Shown: one piece after another, positions 1 to 9,135 of the stretch
Numbering within the stretch: the stretch's first letter is position 1
Layout of the letters: every line of letters starts with the position of its first letter
From: a virus
Strand: one strand, 5' to 3'
DNA length: 49,223 bases
IMG/VR virus record: IMGVR_UViG_3300045107_000871
Span: 1 to 49,223 of that record
Made by a program: the position numbers and the translations under genes
Notes under the pieces: generated by a model
What the model saw: the letters and a program-made list of their open reading frames with translations, nothing else
What the model was told of the DNA's origin: nothing
Database searches by the model: none

Positions 1-375
1 TCACGACGTGCTACCCGGATCGGCGGTGAGCCTGGTAAGCTCGCCGATCGCGCCCCAGGCGTTGCTGAGCGCCTCGCGATACGAGGCCGCGTTGCCAGCG
101 CTATAGGCCGCGCGGACGGCGCTCAAGAGGGCGTAGGCGTGGCGGTCGGCGCGCTGCACCCGCACCCACCCCGCCTCGTCGATTGCGCCGGCATCATGCG
201 CCGCGATCGCCGCGGTGGCGGCTGCCTGGTAGGCATTCTCGGCCGCGATCGCCGCCCGCTCGTCGAGCGTCGTCTGATCGAGGACCGTGCCCGGCCCGCC
301 GGACCCGGCGCCGCTGGTCACGCATGCACAGAGCAGGAGCGGCGCGAGAACCGCGCCAAGGAACCGAAGGCTCAT
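1..375 (-). CDS. Small phage lipoprotein, possible outer-membrane lysis (spanin-like) protein
   Basis: 124 residues. The first 18 form a lipoprotein signal: a short basic start, a hydrophobic run (LAPLLLCAC), and a lipobox-like LCAC with Cys18 as the presumed acylated residue. The mature part is Ala-rich and helical with no recognised domain. Its ATG overlaps the stop of the two-helix membrane protein upstream by four bases, and the endolysin comes just before that, so it is the last gene of a lysis cassette. Position suggests an o-spanin-like role, but it is longer and less Pro-rich than typical Rz1 proteins. The lipoprotein call is firm and the spanin role is inference. Confidence 0.6.
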   Translation of the reverse strand: MSLRFLGAVLAPLLLCACVTSGAGSGGPGTVLDQTTLDERAAIAAENAYQAAATAAIAAHDAGAIDEAGWVRVQRADRHAYALLSAVRAAYSAGNAASYREALSNAWGAIGELTRLTADPGSTS

Positions 376-692
376 CGTCCATCCACCTTTCCACCATCGC
401 GGCCTGTGCTCGACATGCCGCGGATTGCCGCTCGGGTAAGGCCGAGCCCTTCACCGACCTGCTGGCTCGCGCGCTGCGCGCCGACAGTCGTACCGAGGTA
501 GAAGGAGCAGGCCGCCGTGAAGGCGACGATTAACGCTCCCTCGAGCTGCTGGGTGGGCTGCGCGAAATATGCGCCAATGAATGCCCCCACGAGCGCGTAG
601 GCGATCACCACCTCGGGCTGCCGGAAGAGGCGATCGACCAAGCGTTCCAGGAAGCCGCGGCGCTCGATCTCTGGGAGACCTTCGGTGTCCAT
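372..692 (-). CDS. Two-helix membrane protein, candidate holin
   Basis: 106 residues with two predicted membrane helices (about residues 26-44 and 51-69) joined by a short polar loop, after a charged N-terminus (residues 1-25). The C-terminal tail of about 35 residues is polar and charged. The ATG lies one base after the endolysin stop, so the two are translationally coupled. A small two-helix protein between an endolysin and a lipoprotein fits a class II-type holin that would permeabilise the inner membrane for the lysin. No holin family signature is recognised by eye, so the role rests on topology and position. Confidence 0.55.
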   Translation of the reverse strand: MDTEGLPEIERRGFLERLVDRLFRQPEVVIAYALVGAFIGAYFAQPTQQLEGALIVAFTAACSFYLGTTVGAQRASQQVGEGLGLTRAAIRGMSSTGRDGGKVDGR

Positions 693-693
693 G

Positions 694-1245
694 TCAGCCC
701 TGCCCGATCCGGTTCGCGATCCAGCCGTAGAAGAAGGCCTCGTTCTTCGGGCGCGCTTCGGTGATGTCCGCGTAGCGGCTCACCTGGAAGCCATCGAGCG
801 CCTTCAGCAGCACCGCTTCGCCTTCCGCACCGCGCTTCGCCTTGAAGGCGTCGAGCGCGTGCAGCGTCATCGGCCCGATGTTTCCGTCGACGCCGATGTC
901 CGGATAGTCGGAGGCTTCGCGGTTCAGGAGGTTGAGCGCGCGCTGAAGGAAGCCCGCAGCGATCGTCTGTCCCATGTTCACGCCAGTATCGAGCAGCTCC
1001 TCCGCAACGCGGGGGTAGCGCTTCGCAACCTGGTCGAACTTCGGGCCGAACCAGAACCGCTTGCGATAGATGTCCTCGGCCGTCTCGCGCGGCAGCGCTC
1101 GCATATCGCCACGATAGCCATAGGCGCGCGCGACTTGCTCGGTGACGCCCCAGCGGGTCGGCCCGCCGCGATCGGCCGGATGATTGGTGTAACCACCCTC
1201 ACGCCCGACCAGCTCATCGATCACCTGCTGCAAGGTCTTGGCCAT
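694..1245 (-). CDS. Glycoside hydrolase family 108 endolysin
   Basis: 183 residues, degrading peptidoglycan at lysis. The N-terminus has the GH108 signature REGGY followed by NHPADRGGPTRWGVT, with Glu16 as the catalytic acid. The C-terminal half (about 100-183) matches the family's peptidoglycan-binding part, with GVDGNIGPMTLHAL and FFYGWIANRI. The ATG at 1245 is chosen because the family motif begins 15 residues after it, while upstream in-frame sequence is Pro/Arg-rich and unlike the family. It is the first gene of the lysis cassette (lysin, candidate holin, lipoprotein) and follows a 167-base gap with two hairpins. Confidence 0.88.
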   Translation of the reverse strand: MAKTLQQVIDELVGREGGYTNHPADRGGPTRWGVTEQVARAYGYRGDMRALPRETAEDIYRKRFWFGPKFDQVAKRYPRVAEELLDTGVNMGQTIAAGFLQRALNLLNREASDYPDIGVDGNIGPMTLHALDAFKAKRGAEGEAVLLKALDGFQVSRYADITEARPKNEAFFYGWIANRIGQG

Positions 1246-1274
1246 CGGGTCCCCGCTCGATCTGTTGGCTGTTC

Positions 1275-1309
1275 GTCCCGGACTTCCACCGGGACGGGGT
1301 GCCACCCCG
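1275..1309 (-). promoter_or_regulatory. Tandem hairpins between tail genes and the lysis cassette
   Basis: The 1246-1412 gap holds no gene. It contains a perfect 7-bp stem (1275-1281 with 1289-1295, loop of 7) followed by a 6-bp stem (1295-1300 with 1304-1309, loop of 3). Read leftward, neither has a T-run, so this is not a standard intrinsic terminator. RNA processing, transcript protection or attenuation before the lysis genes is possible. The first hairpin shares its loop and closing pairs with one at 14672-14688. Confidence 0.4.
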
Positions 1310-1412
1310 CCGAGACTTCTCCCGTTTCTAGGCTCGACACTCTCGGCTGCGGTCACTGCCTGCACGCCTGGTATCGCGCGCGCGGGGGGCCGACCGCTTA
1401 CCCTGGCGGACA

Positions 1413-2141
1413 TCACACCCACTCCGTCATGGAGAGGCCCCAGGCGGTGTCATCGGGGTTCTGCCGCTCGTAGGAGTCGAACCGATCGAACGTGCCGTAG
1501 TGGATGCGTTCGTTCGCGCCGAGCAGCTCGCTGTCCGGCTCCTCGACGACGAGGACCGGCCGGCGCTCACCGCGCCCCCAGGCGAGGTTCCACAGACGGC
1601 GCCGCATGGCGTCTGAAAGCCCGATGAAACGCCACCGAAGCGACGTGAGCAGCACCCCGTCCTCGCCGGCGATGCCGCCGTCCGGGAGGCGCTCCTTGCT
1701 GCCGGTATCAATGATCTGACGCCCGGCTCCGCGCTCGTGGCCAGCCTGGAACCGCAGTCCCACCAGCATGATGCCGGCGACGAAGGCTTGGCCGCCGCCT
1801 TGGTAGACCAGCACGCGCACATATCGGCGCGTGACCGACGCTGGGAGCTGCACCAGCAGGTGAGGCCGCGAGGTGATTGCGTCGGCCGCTCGCACGACCT
1901 GCTGGGCGAAAATCTCGACGTTGGCGCCCGCGGGATCGGCCACGACCGCGATCTGACTGCCGACCGTGGCGTTCGTGTAGCCGAGGAAGATCGTATCAAA
2001 CTCGACGGCCGAGCCGAAGTCGATATCGAGCACCACCGGCGACGCCGCGGCCGGCGCCCAGACCTCCTTCGGCGAAGGCGTGAGAAGGTTTTCCGCTCCG
2101 GCGGTGATCGACAAGATCGGAAGAGGCGACACGATGATCAT
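1413..2141 (-). CDS. Phage tail/baseplate-associated protein
   Basis: 242 residues. The N-terminal half (about 20-130) is a predicted beta-rich domain with a pattern like discoidin-type sandwiches (VVLDIDFGSAVEFDTIFLGY, then RRYVRVLVYQGG). The C-terminal half (135-242) has SLRWRFIGLSDAMRRRLW and a Trp-rich end. It lies after the tail-tip gene and before lysis, in the place of minor tail proteins in siphophages. The ATG overlaps the preceding stop by four bases (ATGA). No precise family is recognised; a distal tail protein is the most likely role. Confidence 0.5.
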   Translation of the reverse strand: MIIVSPLPILSITAGAENLLTPSPKEVWAPAAASPVVLDIDFGSAVEFDTIFLGYTNATVGSQIAVVADPAGANVEIFAQQVVRAADAITSRPHLLVQLPASVTRRYVRVLVYQGGGQAFVAGIMLVGLRFQAGHERGAGRQIIDTGSKERLPDGGIAGEDGVLLTSLRWRFIGLSDAMRRRLWNLAWGRGERRPVLVVEEPDSELLGANERIHYGTFDRFDSYERQNPDDTAWGLSMTEWV

Positions 2142-2500
2142 AGCTTGCGCACCACCAGGAGAGTGGTCTGCTCGGCGTCGTCGGCCTCCTCGACGCCGAT
2201 CACCAGGACGGGCTTTCCGGCACCATAGCCAAGCTTGTCGGTCGCGATCGTTACCACGCGGCCTTGCAGGTCGGCGCGCAGCCCCGGCACGACATGGGTG
2301 TCGAGGACGAGCGGCCCCGCCCAGAAGGCGATCTGGCGCGCGGCCTCGGTGTCAGCGTCGGCCTTCAGCGCGAAGGGGCTGACCAGCTCGCCCTCGATCG
2401 CGTCGCTGCCCCACGCAGCCGTGATCGCAGCATCCGCCGCGGACGTGAAGAGAGCCCGGCCGCGCAGCCAATCAGCAAGGCCGGGATCCACCGCCGCCAT
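2138..2500 (-). CDS. Conserved-looking minor tail protein, function unknown
   Basis: 120 residues, soluble, alpha/beta, without membrane segments. The first half is helical (DPGLADWLRGRALFTSAADA) and the second half is beta-rich with LVLDTHVVPGLRADLQ and VVTIATDKLGYGAGKPVLVI. A GGAG ribosome site lies just upstream of the ATG, and the preceding gene stops three bases before it. It sits among tail-tip genes in the leftward late operon, so a structural or assembly role is likely. I do not recognise the family. Confidence 0.45.
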   Translation of the reverse strand: MAAVDPGLADWLRGRALFTSAADAAITAAWGSDAIEGELVSPFALKADADTEAARQIAFWAGPLVLDTHVVPGLRADLQGRVVTIATDKLGYGAGKPVLVIGVEEADDAEQTTLLVVRKL

Positions 2501-2503
2501 GGA

Positions 2504-2884
2504 TCACTCCTCCTCGGCAAAGCGCGGCGACGGCGCCGGATCATCAGCCGGGTCAGGAAACGACATCCCGAGCGGCTCGGGCTCGCCTAGTTCGCGCATC
2601 ATGGCGAGCGTGATTGCGCGGCCACGACCGTTGCGCAGCTCGTGCCAGCCATTGTCATCGGCGAACGCCGCCATGCGGCCGAGCAGGACGCGGCCGGCCT
2701 CGCCGATCTCGCTGTGCCTGGCGTAGAGCAGCTCGACGACGTTGCAGATCTGGTCGACCGGAGAAACGGACGAAGCGACCTCGATCAGTCGGCCTTTGAT
2801 GCCTTCCGGCAGCTCCGCGGCATGCTCGGCGACGAAGGCGATCGTCGCTCCGCGAGCCGCGCTGATATCGGTAAGAAAGTCCAT
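2504..2884 (-). CDS. Hypothetical late-operon protein
   Basis: 126 residues, mainly helical and acidic, with a Pro/Asp-rich C-terminal tail (SFPDPADDPAPSPRFAEEE). No membrane segment, cysteine cluster or recognised motif. It is packed between the large tail-tip gene and the next gene with gaps of three bases on each side, so it belongs to the same leftward late operon. An assembly chaperone or minor tail component is possible from position alone. Confidence 0.4.
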   Translation of the reverse strand: MDFLTDISAARGATIAFVAEHAAELPEGIKGRLIEVASSVSPVDQICNVVELLYARHSEIGEAGRVLLGRMAAFADDNGWHELRNGRGRAITLAMMRELGEPEPLGMSFPDPADDPAPSPRFAEEE

Positions 2885-2887
2885 GGA

Positions 2888-5788
2888 TCAGCCCTCCGTG
2901 ACGGTCAGAGAAAGGGTTTGCGTGTAGTCAGAAGCGCCGGTGGTCCGGCTGGAGATGGTGGCCGAGTAGGAAGCCGATGTGCCGCCGGTGGTGTCGGACA
3001 AGGTGGTCGATCCACCCATTCCGGACTTGATGTTGCCGGGTTCCGAAGGCCCCGCGCCAGGATTGCACGACCAGGTCCCCGGTCCGATGTTGAGCGTCCC
3101 GATGACTGTCGTCCCGCGTCGGATTGTGATCGTGGCAGACGGGTACGTCGGCGCCGGGCAAGCCCCAGTGATGGCATCACGCCCCTCCCAGGTGTAGGAG
3201 ACGACGACGGTCCGGGTTCCGCCGTTGGACCCGATCGTGCCGGTTGAGACATTCGCACCGGGTGCAAGCGCGGTGGTCGTGACTGAAGTCCGGAGCAAGC
3301 CAGCGCTGAGCGTGCCGCCGAAGTAGGCCGCGCCGTTCGTCTTGAGGTAGAAGGTCGCGTTGGCCTCGGTGCAGGCCGCGTAGTTCGCCTGGGTAGGCCC
3401 GAACCACATGATGAACTGGCCAGCAGAGCCGAAGCCGACGCCCGCCACCAACATCACCGACCCGTTGTTGAACAGAAGCCGATTGTTGTTCAGGTCCAGC
3501 TGAGTGGAGGACGTCGGCGACCGCAAAAGGCCGGCGGTGATGATTCCGAGGTCGGCCGCGATCGCGCTAAGCGAGCCGACCGAGATGTCAGCCGCGCCGG
3601 CGACGTTCTTCGTCGCGAGCGCACCCTGGCCGGTGAAGCCCGCTGCCGTGCCGAGGATCGTCTTGATGGCAGCCAGTGCCAGCACCGATCCGCCAGGGTT
3701 CTCGAATAGATTGGTGCCTGCGGTGGCACCGAGCGTTGCATAGTCTTCCGGCTTACCTGATCCCTGACCGCTGATGCCGGCGCCCCAAGGGATCTGCTCG
3801 GCGAAAACCACTTCGTCGATGACAGTATGCACCGGCCCGCCGACATAGCTGTAGACGCTTATCGTCGCCCATTTGGCGTTCGCAGGCGCGACCCAGGGGA
3901 ATTCCAGATCCCGGCCATAGACGACGGTCGGCCCGTTCGCGATGAAATCGGTAACGCCGTCGCGATTGTCGACGTTCACGAAGCCGCCCGGTGGCGGAGT
4001 TTCGCGATACTGGATCCGCACGTAGAGACCCTGGCTCTCTGCGGTGCTGTGGTAGAGCCGCAAGAATAATCGGTAGGCCTTGCCGGGCGAGACAGGGACA
4101 GCCCTCGTGCCCCACGCGACGAAGTTGGCCAGCGCAGGCTTGTCCATTCGGAAAGCCGCTGAACCGGTGATCGCATTCCCGGGAGACAGGTAGAAGACGC
4201 CCGAGTTGCTCTCGACCGAAGCCCAACCGTCCGTGGTCCCCTGCTCGGCATCGCCGTTAAAGATCAGGTTCGGGCCGCGGGTCGAATAGCTCTCGGGTTT
4301 CCCGGCGCCGGCAATCTGGGTCAGCCACTGGGCCGTGTTCTGGGTAGCAAGCGAGCCCTGGCCGGCGATGCTCGCGGCGACACCGAGCGCCGTCTTGATC
4401 TGCTCGATCGTGAGCGTCGGCCCGCCTAGAGACTCGAAGAGGTTTGCACCGACGACGGCGCCGACCGTGGCGTTGTTGGCCGGCTTCGTGGCGCCGGTGA
4501 CCACGGCGAAGTCCGAGGAGGTGGCAGTGGGAGCCTGGCCAACTATCGCCGCGGCCGTACGCGTCTCGGTCTTGTTCGCGCCGCTCTCGGCCGGCTGGAG
4601 CGCGTCGATCGGCGTGTTGTCCGAATAGGTGACGTCCGAGCCGCGCAGCACGGCCGCCAGCTCGCCATCGTTGTGCTGGCGCTGATTTCGGCGATAGCCG
4701 ACACGGTATGAGCGAACCGGCTTCAGCTGGCGCTGACGGGTCGACGTCGTCGGCCTAAGAGTCTCGATCGGGTCGGCGAAGCCGATCTGCCGCACATTGA
4801 CCGCGCCCGTCGTGTCGAGGACCCAAAGCAGCGACGCCCCTAGAAACAAGCGATCGAGCGCCTGGGCGGCGGTCTCGTTGTCGTCGGAGATGTGGATGCC
4901 GGCGGCGCCTGGCCGCCAGACCGCTGCGGCCGTGGCGTTCGCGATGCCAGGCCCCGCGACTGAAGCGAGGACCCTCGAGGCAATCCCGATGACGTCCTCA
5001 GCGTATCCGCCAGCGGTCTCCCCGCGGAGATCGGCGGTCAACAGCGACGGCTGCGTCCACCATTTCACGCACGCGATCGAAGGCGCCACAACACCACCGC
5101 CTGCTGGCGCCGCAGCCGCCTGCAAAGCCGCGAGCGTCGCCGCGCTCGAGCCCTGCCAGGCAAGTCCAACGATGCTGCCCGCGTTGCCCTTGTCGCGCAG
5201 CGCGTCGAACCCTTGCATGGACCGGGCTGGATCTCCGAACTCGTAGATGTTGTTGGCCTTGTCGAGGATCCGTCCCTCGACGTTGAACACCCGGCCCCAG
5301 CTGCGCCGCTTGATCCGGCCCGCCGCCTCGCTGATGCCTTCGATGCCGCCAGTGCCGGCGAAACGAGCCGTCACGACCGGCTTGTCCACGCCCGCAGACA
5401 GATCGGCGATCGTGAGCTGGAGGCGACCCCCGCCGACAGATGCGCCAGCGACGGTTCCAGTTAGCCGACCCGCCAGGACGCCATCTTCCGGTCCGGCACG
5501 CAACTCGATCGACGCGCCAGGCCAGTAGAGGCCGGCGAGTTCGGCGAGCAGCTCCGGCTGCGGTGGCGCGAAAATCAGCGCTGCGGTGGTCGGTAGAGTC
5601 CCGCCGGTCCATTCGCCGTCCTCGATCCCGAGCCGCGAAGCGAAGCGGGGCGAGCGAGCGATCCCGGCCCGATAGTGCTGCCCGTCGTGCAGCAGCGGCG
5701 ACGTGCCACCTCCGCCGAGACGGACCGTCTGAACGGCGCCGGTAGACGGGTTGCGCGGCCTGACGATGGCAATTGTGCGCAGGCTCAT
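2888..5788 (-). CDS. Large tail-tip / host-contact protein
   Basis: 966 residues, directly after the tape measure gene, where siphophages encode the tail-tip complex. Residues 1-150 look like the N-terminal baseplate-type domain (SLRTIAIVRPRNP, then RLTGTVAGASVGGGRLQLTI). The middle (about 150-400) is mixed. From about 430 there are two related segments flanking a predicted jelly-roll carbohydrate-binding-like region (NLIFNGDAEQGTTDGW). The C-terminus is Thr/Ser/Gly-rich and beta-rich, typical of exposed tail tips. The ATG overlaps the tape-measure stop (ATGA). It probably contacts the host surface; no enzymatic motif is visible. Confidence 0.65.
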   Translation of the reverse strand: MSLRTIAIVRPRNPSTGAVQTVRLGGGGTSPLLHDGQHYRAGIARSPRFASRLGIEDGEWTGGTLPTTAALIFAPPQPELLAELAGLYWPGASIELRAGPEDGVLAGRLTGTVAGASVGGGRLQLTIADLSAGVDKPVVTARFAGTGGIEGISEAAGRIKRRSWGRVFNVEGRILDKANNIYEFGDPARSMQGFDALRDKGNAGSIVGLAWQGSSAATLAALQAAAAPAGGGVVAPSIACVKWWTQPSLLTADLRGETAGGYAEDVIGIASRVLASVAGPGIANATAAAVWRPGAAGIHISDDNETAAQALDRLFLGASLLWVLDTTGAVNVRQIGFADPIETLRPTTSTRQRQLKPVRSYRVGYRRNQRQHNDGELAAVLRGSDVTYSDNTPIDALQPAESGANKTETRTAAAIVGQAPTATSSDFAVVTGATKPANNATVGAVVGANLFESLGGPTLTIEQIKTALGVAASIAGQGSLATQNTAQWLTQIAGAGKPESYSTRGPNLIFNGDAEQGTTDGWASVESNSGVFYLSPGNAITGSAAFRMDKPALANFVAWGTRAVPVSPGKAYRLFLRLYHSTAESQGLYVRIQYRETPPPGGFVNVDNRDGVTDFIANGPTVVYGRDLEFPWVAPANAKWATISVYSYVGGPVHTVIDEVVFAEQIPWGAGISGQGSGKPEDYATLGATAGTNLFENPGGSVLALAAIKTILGTAAGFTGQGALATKNVAGAADISVGSLSAIAADLGIITAGLLRSPTSSTQLDLNNNRLLFNNGSVMLVAGVGFGSAGQFIMWFGPTQANYAACTEANATFYLKTNGAAYFGGTLSAGLLRTSVTTTALAPGANVSTGTIGSNGGTRTVVVSYTWEGRDAITGACPAPTYPSATITIRRGTTVIGTLNIGPGTWSCNPGAGPSEPGNIKSGMGGSTTLSDTTGGTSASYSATISSRTTGASDYTQTLSLTVTEG
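3605..4490 (-). repeat. Duplicated module inside the tail-tip gene
   Basis: Two segments, about 4330-4490 and 3605-3760, encode similar peptides. The first contains NATVGAVVGANLFESLGG and AGQGSLATQN, the second YATLGATAGTNLFENPGG and TGQGALATKN. Between them lies a predicted jelly-roll domain. The layout suggests duplication around an inserted binding module. The limits are approximate. Confidence 0.6.
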
Positions 5789-8700
5789 AGCAGGGCCTGC
5801 CTTTCAGTCGCAAAGAAGCCAGAGCCGCCGGCAAACGCGCCTGAGCCGCCGCTCAGGCTGTATTGCGAGGCAATCTGCCGGAGAATGCTGTTCTGCTCGG
5901 CTAGGATGTTGTTCGCCTCGTTCGAAAGCTCGTTGCCCTTCTTCAGCTCGTCGGTTTGCGCGCGCGCCTGGTCAGCGAGCGACTTCGCACGCTCATTCTC
6001 CAGCGCAATGATGCGCTCGGCCGAGGAGCGCGAGCTGGAGAGATCTGTGGCGAACTCGCCGCCGGCGGTCCCGAAGGCTTCGCGGCTCACTTCGAGCAGG
6101 CGGCGACGGAGATCCGCGACCTGCTGGGCCGCGCCATCCTCGCCGGCCTGCGCCTTCGTCTCCGCCTGCGCGATCTCGTCGAGAAGTTTCTGGCGCTGGT
6201 CGACGAGCGAGCCTTCGAAGAGGTTGCCGAAGTCGAGATCCTTCAGCAGCGCTTGAAGCGACCCGACCCGATCGGCGAGCACGCTCTGGAAAGCGGCTGC
6301 CCGATCCTTCGCATTTTGCTCCTCGAGCTTGACCAGGTCGAAGCCGTACTTGGCCGCGATCCGGTTCCGCTCGGCGATTTGGCGTTCGAGGTCGCGGAAG
6401 GTCTTGCCGATCGCGCCGTCGACGCCGGCCAGAAGATCCTCGATCTCCTGGACCTTGAGCGCATCCTTGATCGCCTGGTCGATGTTGCTGTTGCTCCGCA
6501 GCGCTTGGGCAACCTTGGGAGTGAGCCCTTGGATTGCTCCGTCCGCGATCGCGTCGGCGATGGCGAACGCGATCGCGCCGCCCTGATCCTCACCGAAGTC
6601 GACGGCGCCCTTCTTCGTCTTGGTGACGCCCTTGCCGGTAGGATCGACGCGGAAGTTCTTGTCACGCACGCCGATCGAGACGGCGAAGTTGCCGAGGTCG
6701 CCGCCCAGGGCTTCCGCGATCTGTTGCAGCCCGCCCTGCACCGACGTTGCAAGGCCGGATGCCGCCTGACGCAGGCCGGCATTGTTGCCCGCGACCGCCG
6801 CCTTGTCGGTAGCGCTCGTAATGGTCGCAGACGCGCGCGGCGTGGACTTGAGCAGGTTCCCGACTACGCCGCCGAGGAGCCCGCCGACGATCGACCCGAC
6901 TGGACCGGCGAAGTTGCCTAAGAGCTTGCCGAAGATCTTCTCTCCGGCAGCGCCGCCGAGCGCGCCACCGATCGACCCGCCGAGGTTGCTCCCGACCGCG
7001 CCACCAACCTGGCCTCCGACCGCCCCATAGCCGACTAGCTTGCCGACAAGCTTGCCAAATGAGCCGGCGAAAATGCCTTTATCCCCGAACACCTTCTCGA
7101 AGAGTTTCCCGAGCGATTTCTCGAATGTGACCGTGACGCTTTGGAGCCCTTCCCGAATTCCCCCGGTTTCGCCAAAGATCCTGCGTAGGTCGGCGGTAGG
7201 GCCGACGCTTGCCGCGCGCGACGTCCCGGCGGCATCCTTCTTCAAGGTATCATCGGCGGGGCTCGTCCGGCCCGCGATCGAGAGCAAGCTCAGGATCCCC
7301 CCGGCGCGCCCGCCAACGGAGTTGAAGTTGCCGGTCTCCGCTCCTGCCAGGAGACCGAGCGCCGATCCGACCGCGCGTCCCGCCCGGCCTCCAATGGCCT
7401 GGGCGATGGCCTGTGCGGCATCGACGCCCGCGGTTCGGAACGAGCGCGCGCCCGCCTCGCCGGCCTCGACCATCTTCGTCTTGAAGACGTCGCCCGCCTC
7501 GATCAGTGGCTTGGCCAAGCCATCCTTGAGATACTGGTATGCAGAGCCGAGGCGCTCGCGGCGCGCGTCGTCCTCAGCCTTGGCGACTTCCTGCGCGTTC
7601 TTGAGCTGCGCTTCCTTCCGGTACTGATCAGCGGTCTCGGGCGTGAGATTGCCGGTGCGGCGAAGCTTCTCGATCGTCTCGAGAGTCTCGATATACCGGC
7701 GGTTGGCGGCCGCAACGCCGTCGAACTGGCGCTCGATGCCGATCAGCGCGCTCTCCAGCTCCCGCTGGGCCTGCGCGGCTTCGCGCGTCGCCTTTGCACC
7801 TTCGGTCCGCGATTTGCGGGCCGCTGTCTCTGCCGCCTCGGCCGCGTTCAGCTCGGTTCGCGCTGCGACCAGCTGGCGGCGATAATCCTCTGCGGCGGCG
7901 CCGCCTGCCTTCGCCGCATCTCGCCCCTTCAGCTCGACAAGTCGGAGCTGCTCGCGCGCGCGGGTCGTTCGGTCGGTCGCGGTCGCCAGTGCGGCCTCGG
8001 CTTCGATCAGGGAAACATTGACAGGGCCCTGGTCTTTCCTGGCCTCGACCAAGCGCCGCTGGGCCTCGGTTGCGTTCCCGGCGGCGACCGCGATCTTGGC
8101 GACCTCGAGCCGCGTGGTCTCGGCCGCGCGCGCGCTGTCTACAGTCGAAGCCGAAAGCTGGCGGATGCGCGTCGCCAGCCCCTGGAGCTTCGGGTCGCTT
8201 GCCGCAAGGCGGTCAACCGCGCGGCTGAACTGCTCGGCATTGATCGCGCCCTGCGCATACGTCGCCGAAAGGCGCGCAACCTCTCGCTGCCCCGCGCTGA
8301 TCTCAGTCGGCACCGCAATCTGGAAGCCGCGCTCACCCGCGACGGTGCGCTGTTGCCCCTGGGCCAGGCCTGCGGCGATCAGCTCGCCACGCTTCTTCTC
8401 GTAGTCGAGCTTCTGCCGACCGAACTCCGCGGCGCGCTGGTCGGCGGCCGCGAGCGCTTGGATGACCGTGATCTGCCGCGCGAGCTTACCGGTGGTCTCG
8501 TCGACAAACTTGCCCAGGTCGAACTGCTTTTGCTTCAGCGTCTCGGTCGCATCGGCGCCCTTGAACATCGAAGTTGCGAAAAGCCCGACGAGCGTGATGG
8601 CGCCGATAATCGCCGAGCCCCATGGGCCTGCCAGATAGGTGCCGATCGCGCCGATGCGACCGCCGAGGTTCGACATCGCCGCGGCAAGCTGACCGCCCTG

Positions 8701-9135
8701 CTGACCGAAGATCAGGAAGGCGTTGGTCCCGGCAATCGCCTGGACCTGAATATCGGAGAGCTGCTGAGAGACCTGGACGAAGGCCTGGCGCTGCGCCTTC
8801 GCCGACGCCTCTACGCCCTTGCCTGACTGGGCGAGACCATTCTGGGCGGCAGCCGCTCCCGACATCGCGGCGGCGGCGCTTTGCTGGCTGGCGCCGAGGC
8901 CGGCGGCGGCGGACGCGGCGGCGCGCTCCGACGCCGCAAGCTTCTCGGCCGAGCCCGCCGCGCGATCCATCGCGGCGGCCGCCTGTCCGGTGCTGTCCTT
9001 GAGCGTGCCGGCGGCGCCAGCGGCGCCCTGCGCCGCCTTCTTGACTTCCTCGAGCTGGCCTTCGGTGAGCTGGAGCTGACCGACGAGACCGCCGTCCTGG
9101 GCGGTCAGACGGACGGCGAGAACGAGATCGGTCAC
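5785..9135 (-). CDS. Tail tape measure protein
   Basis: 1116 residues, by far the longest late gene, placed after the tail chaperone pair as in siphophages. Long Ala/Glu/Arg/Gln-rich helical and coiled-coil stretches fill residues 20-160 and 220-560. A hydrophobic segment lies near 168-192 (LAGPWGSAIIGAITLVGLFA) and a glycine-zipper-rich hydrophobic region near 695-763. These are usual for tape measures that help cross the inner membrane. It starts with GTG, whose GTGA overlaps the preceding stop. By the usual ruler relation of about 0.15 nm per residue the tail would be about 165 nm, which is an inference. Confidence 0.9.
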   Translation of the reverse strand: MTDLVLAVRLTAQDGGLVGQLQLTEGQLEEVKKAAQGAAGAAGTLKDSTGQAAAAMDRAAGSAEKLAASERAAASAAAGLGASQQSAAAAMSGAAAAQNGLAQSGKGVEASAKAQRQAFVQVSQQLSDIQVQAIAGTNAFLIFGQQGGQLAAAMSNLGGRIGAIGTYLAGPWGSAIIGAITLVGLFATSMFKGADATETLKQKQFDLGKFVDETTGKLARQITVIQALAAADQRAAEFGRQKLDYEKKRGELIAAGLAQGQQRTVAGERGFQIAVPTEISAGQREVARLSATYAQGAINAEQFSRAVDRLAASDPKLQGLATRIRQLSASTVDSARAAETTRLEVAKIAVAAGNATEAQRRLVEARKDQGPVNVSLIEAEAALATATDRTTRAREQLRLVELKGRDAAKAGGAAAEDYRRQLVAARTELNAAEAAETAARKSRTEGAKATREAAQAQRELESALIGIERQFDGVAAANRRYIETLETIEKLRRTGNLTPETADQYRKEAQLKNAQEVAKAEDDARRERLGSAYQYLKDGLAKPLIEAGDVFKTKMVEAGEAGARSFRTAGVDAAQAIAQAIGGRAGRAVGSALGLLAGAETGNFNSVGGRAGGILSLLSIAGRTSPADDTLKKDAAGTSRAASVGPTADLRRIFGETGGIREGLQSVTVTFEKSLGKLFEKVFGDKGIFAGSFGKLVGKLVGYGAVGGQVGGAVGSNLGGSIGGALGGAAGEKIFGKLLGNFAGPVGSIVGGLLGGVVGNLLKSTPRASATITSATDKAAVAGNNAGLRQAASGLATSVQGGLQQIAEALGGDLGNFAVSIGVRDKNFRVDPTGKGVTKTKKGAVDFGEDQGGAIAFAIADAIADGAIQGLTPKVAQALRSNSNIDQAIKDALKVQEIEDLLAGVDGAIGKTFRDLERQIAERNRIAAKYGFDLVKLEEQNAKDRAAAFQSVLADRVGSLQALLKDLDFGNLFEGSLVDQRQKLLDEIAQAETKAQAGEDGAAQQVADLRRRLLEVSREAFGTAGGEFATDLSSSRSSAERIIALENERAKSLADQARAQTDELKKGNELSNEANNILAEQNSILRQIASQYSLSGGSGAFAGGSGFFATERQALL

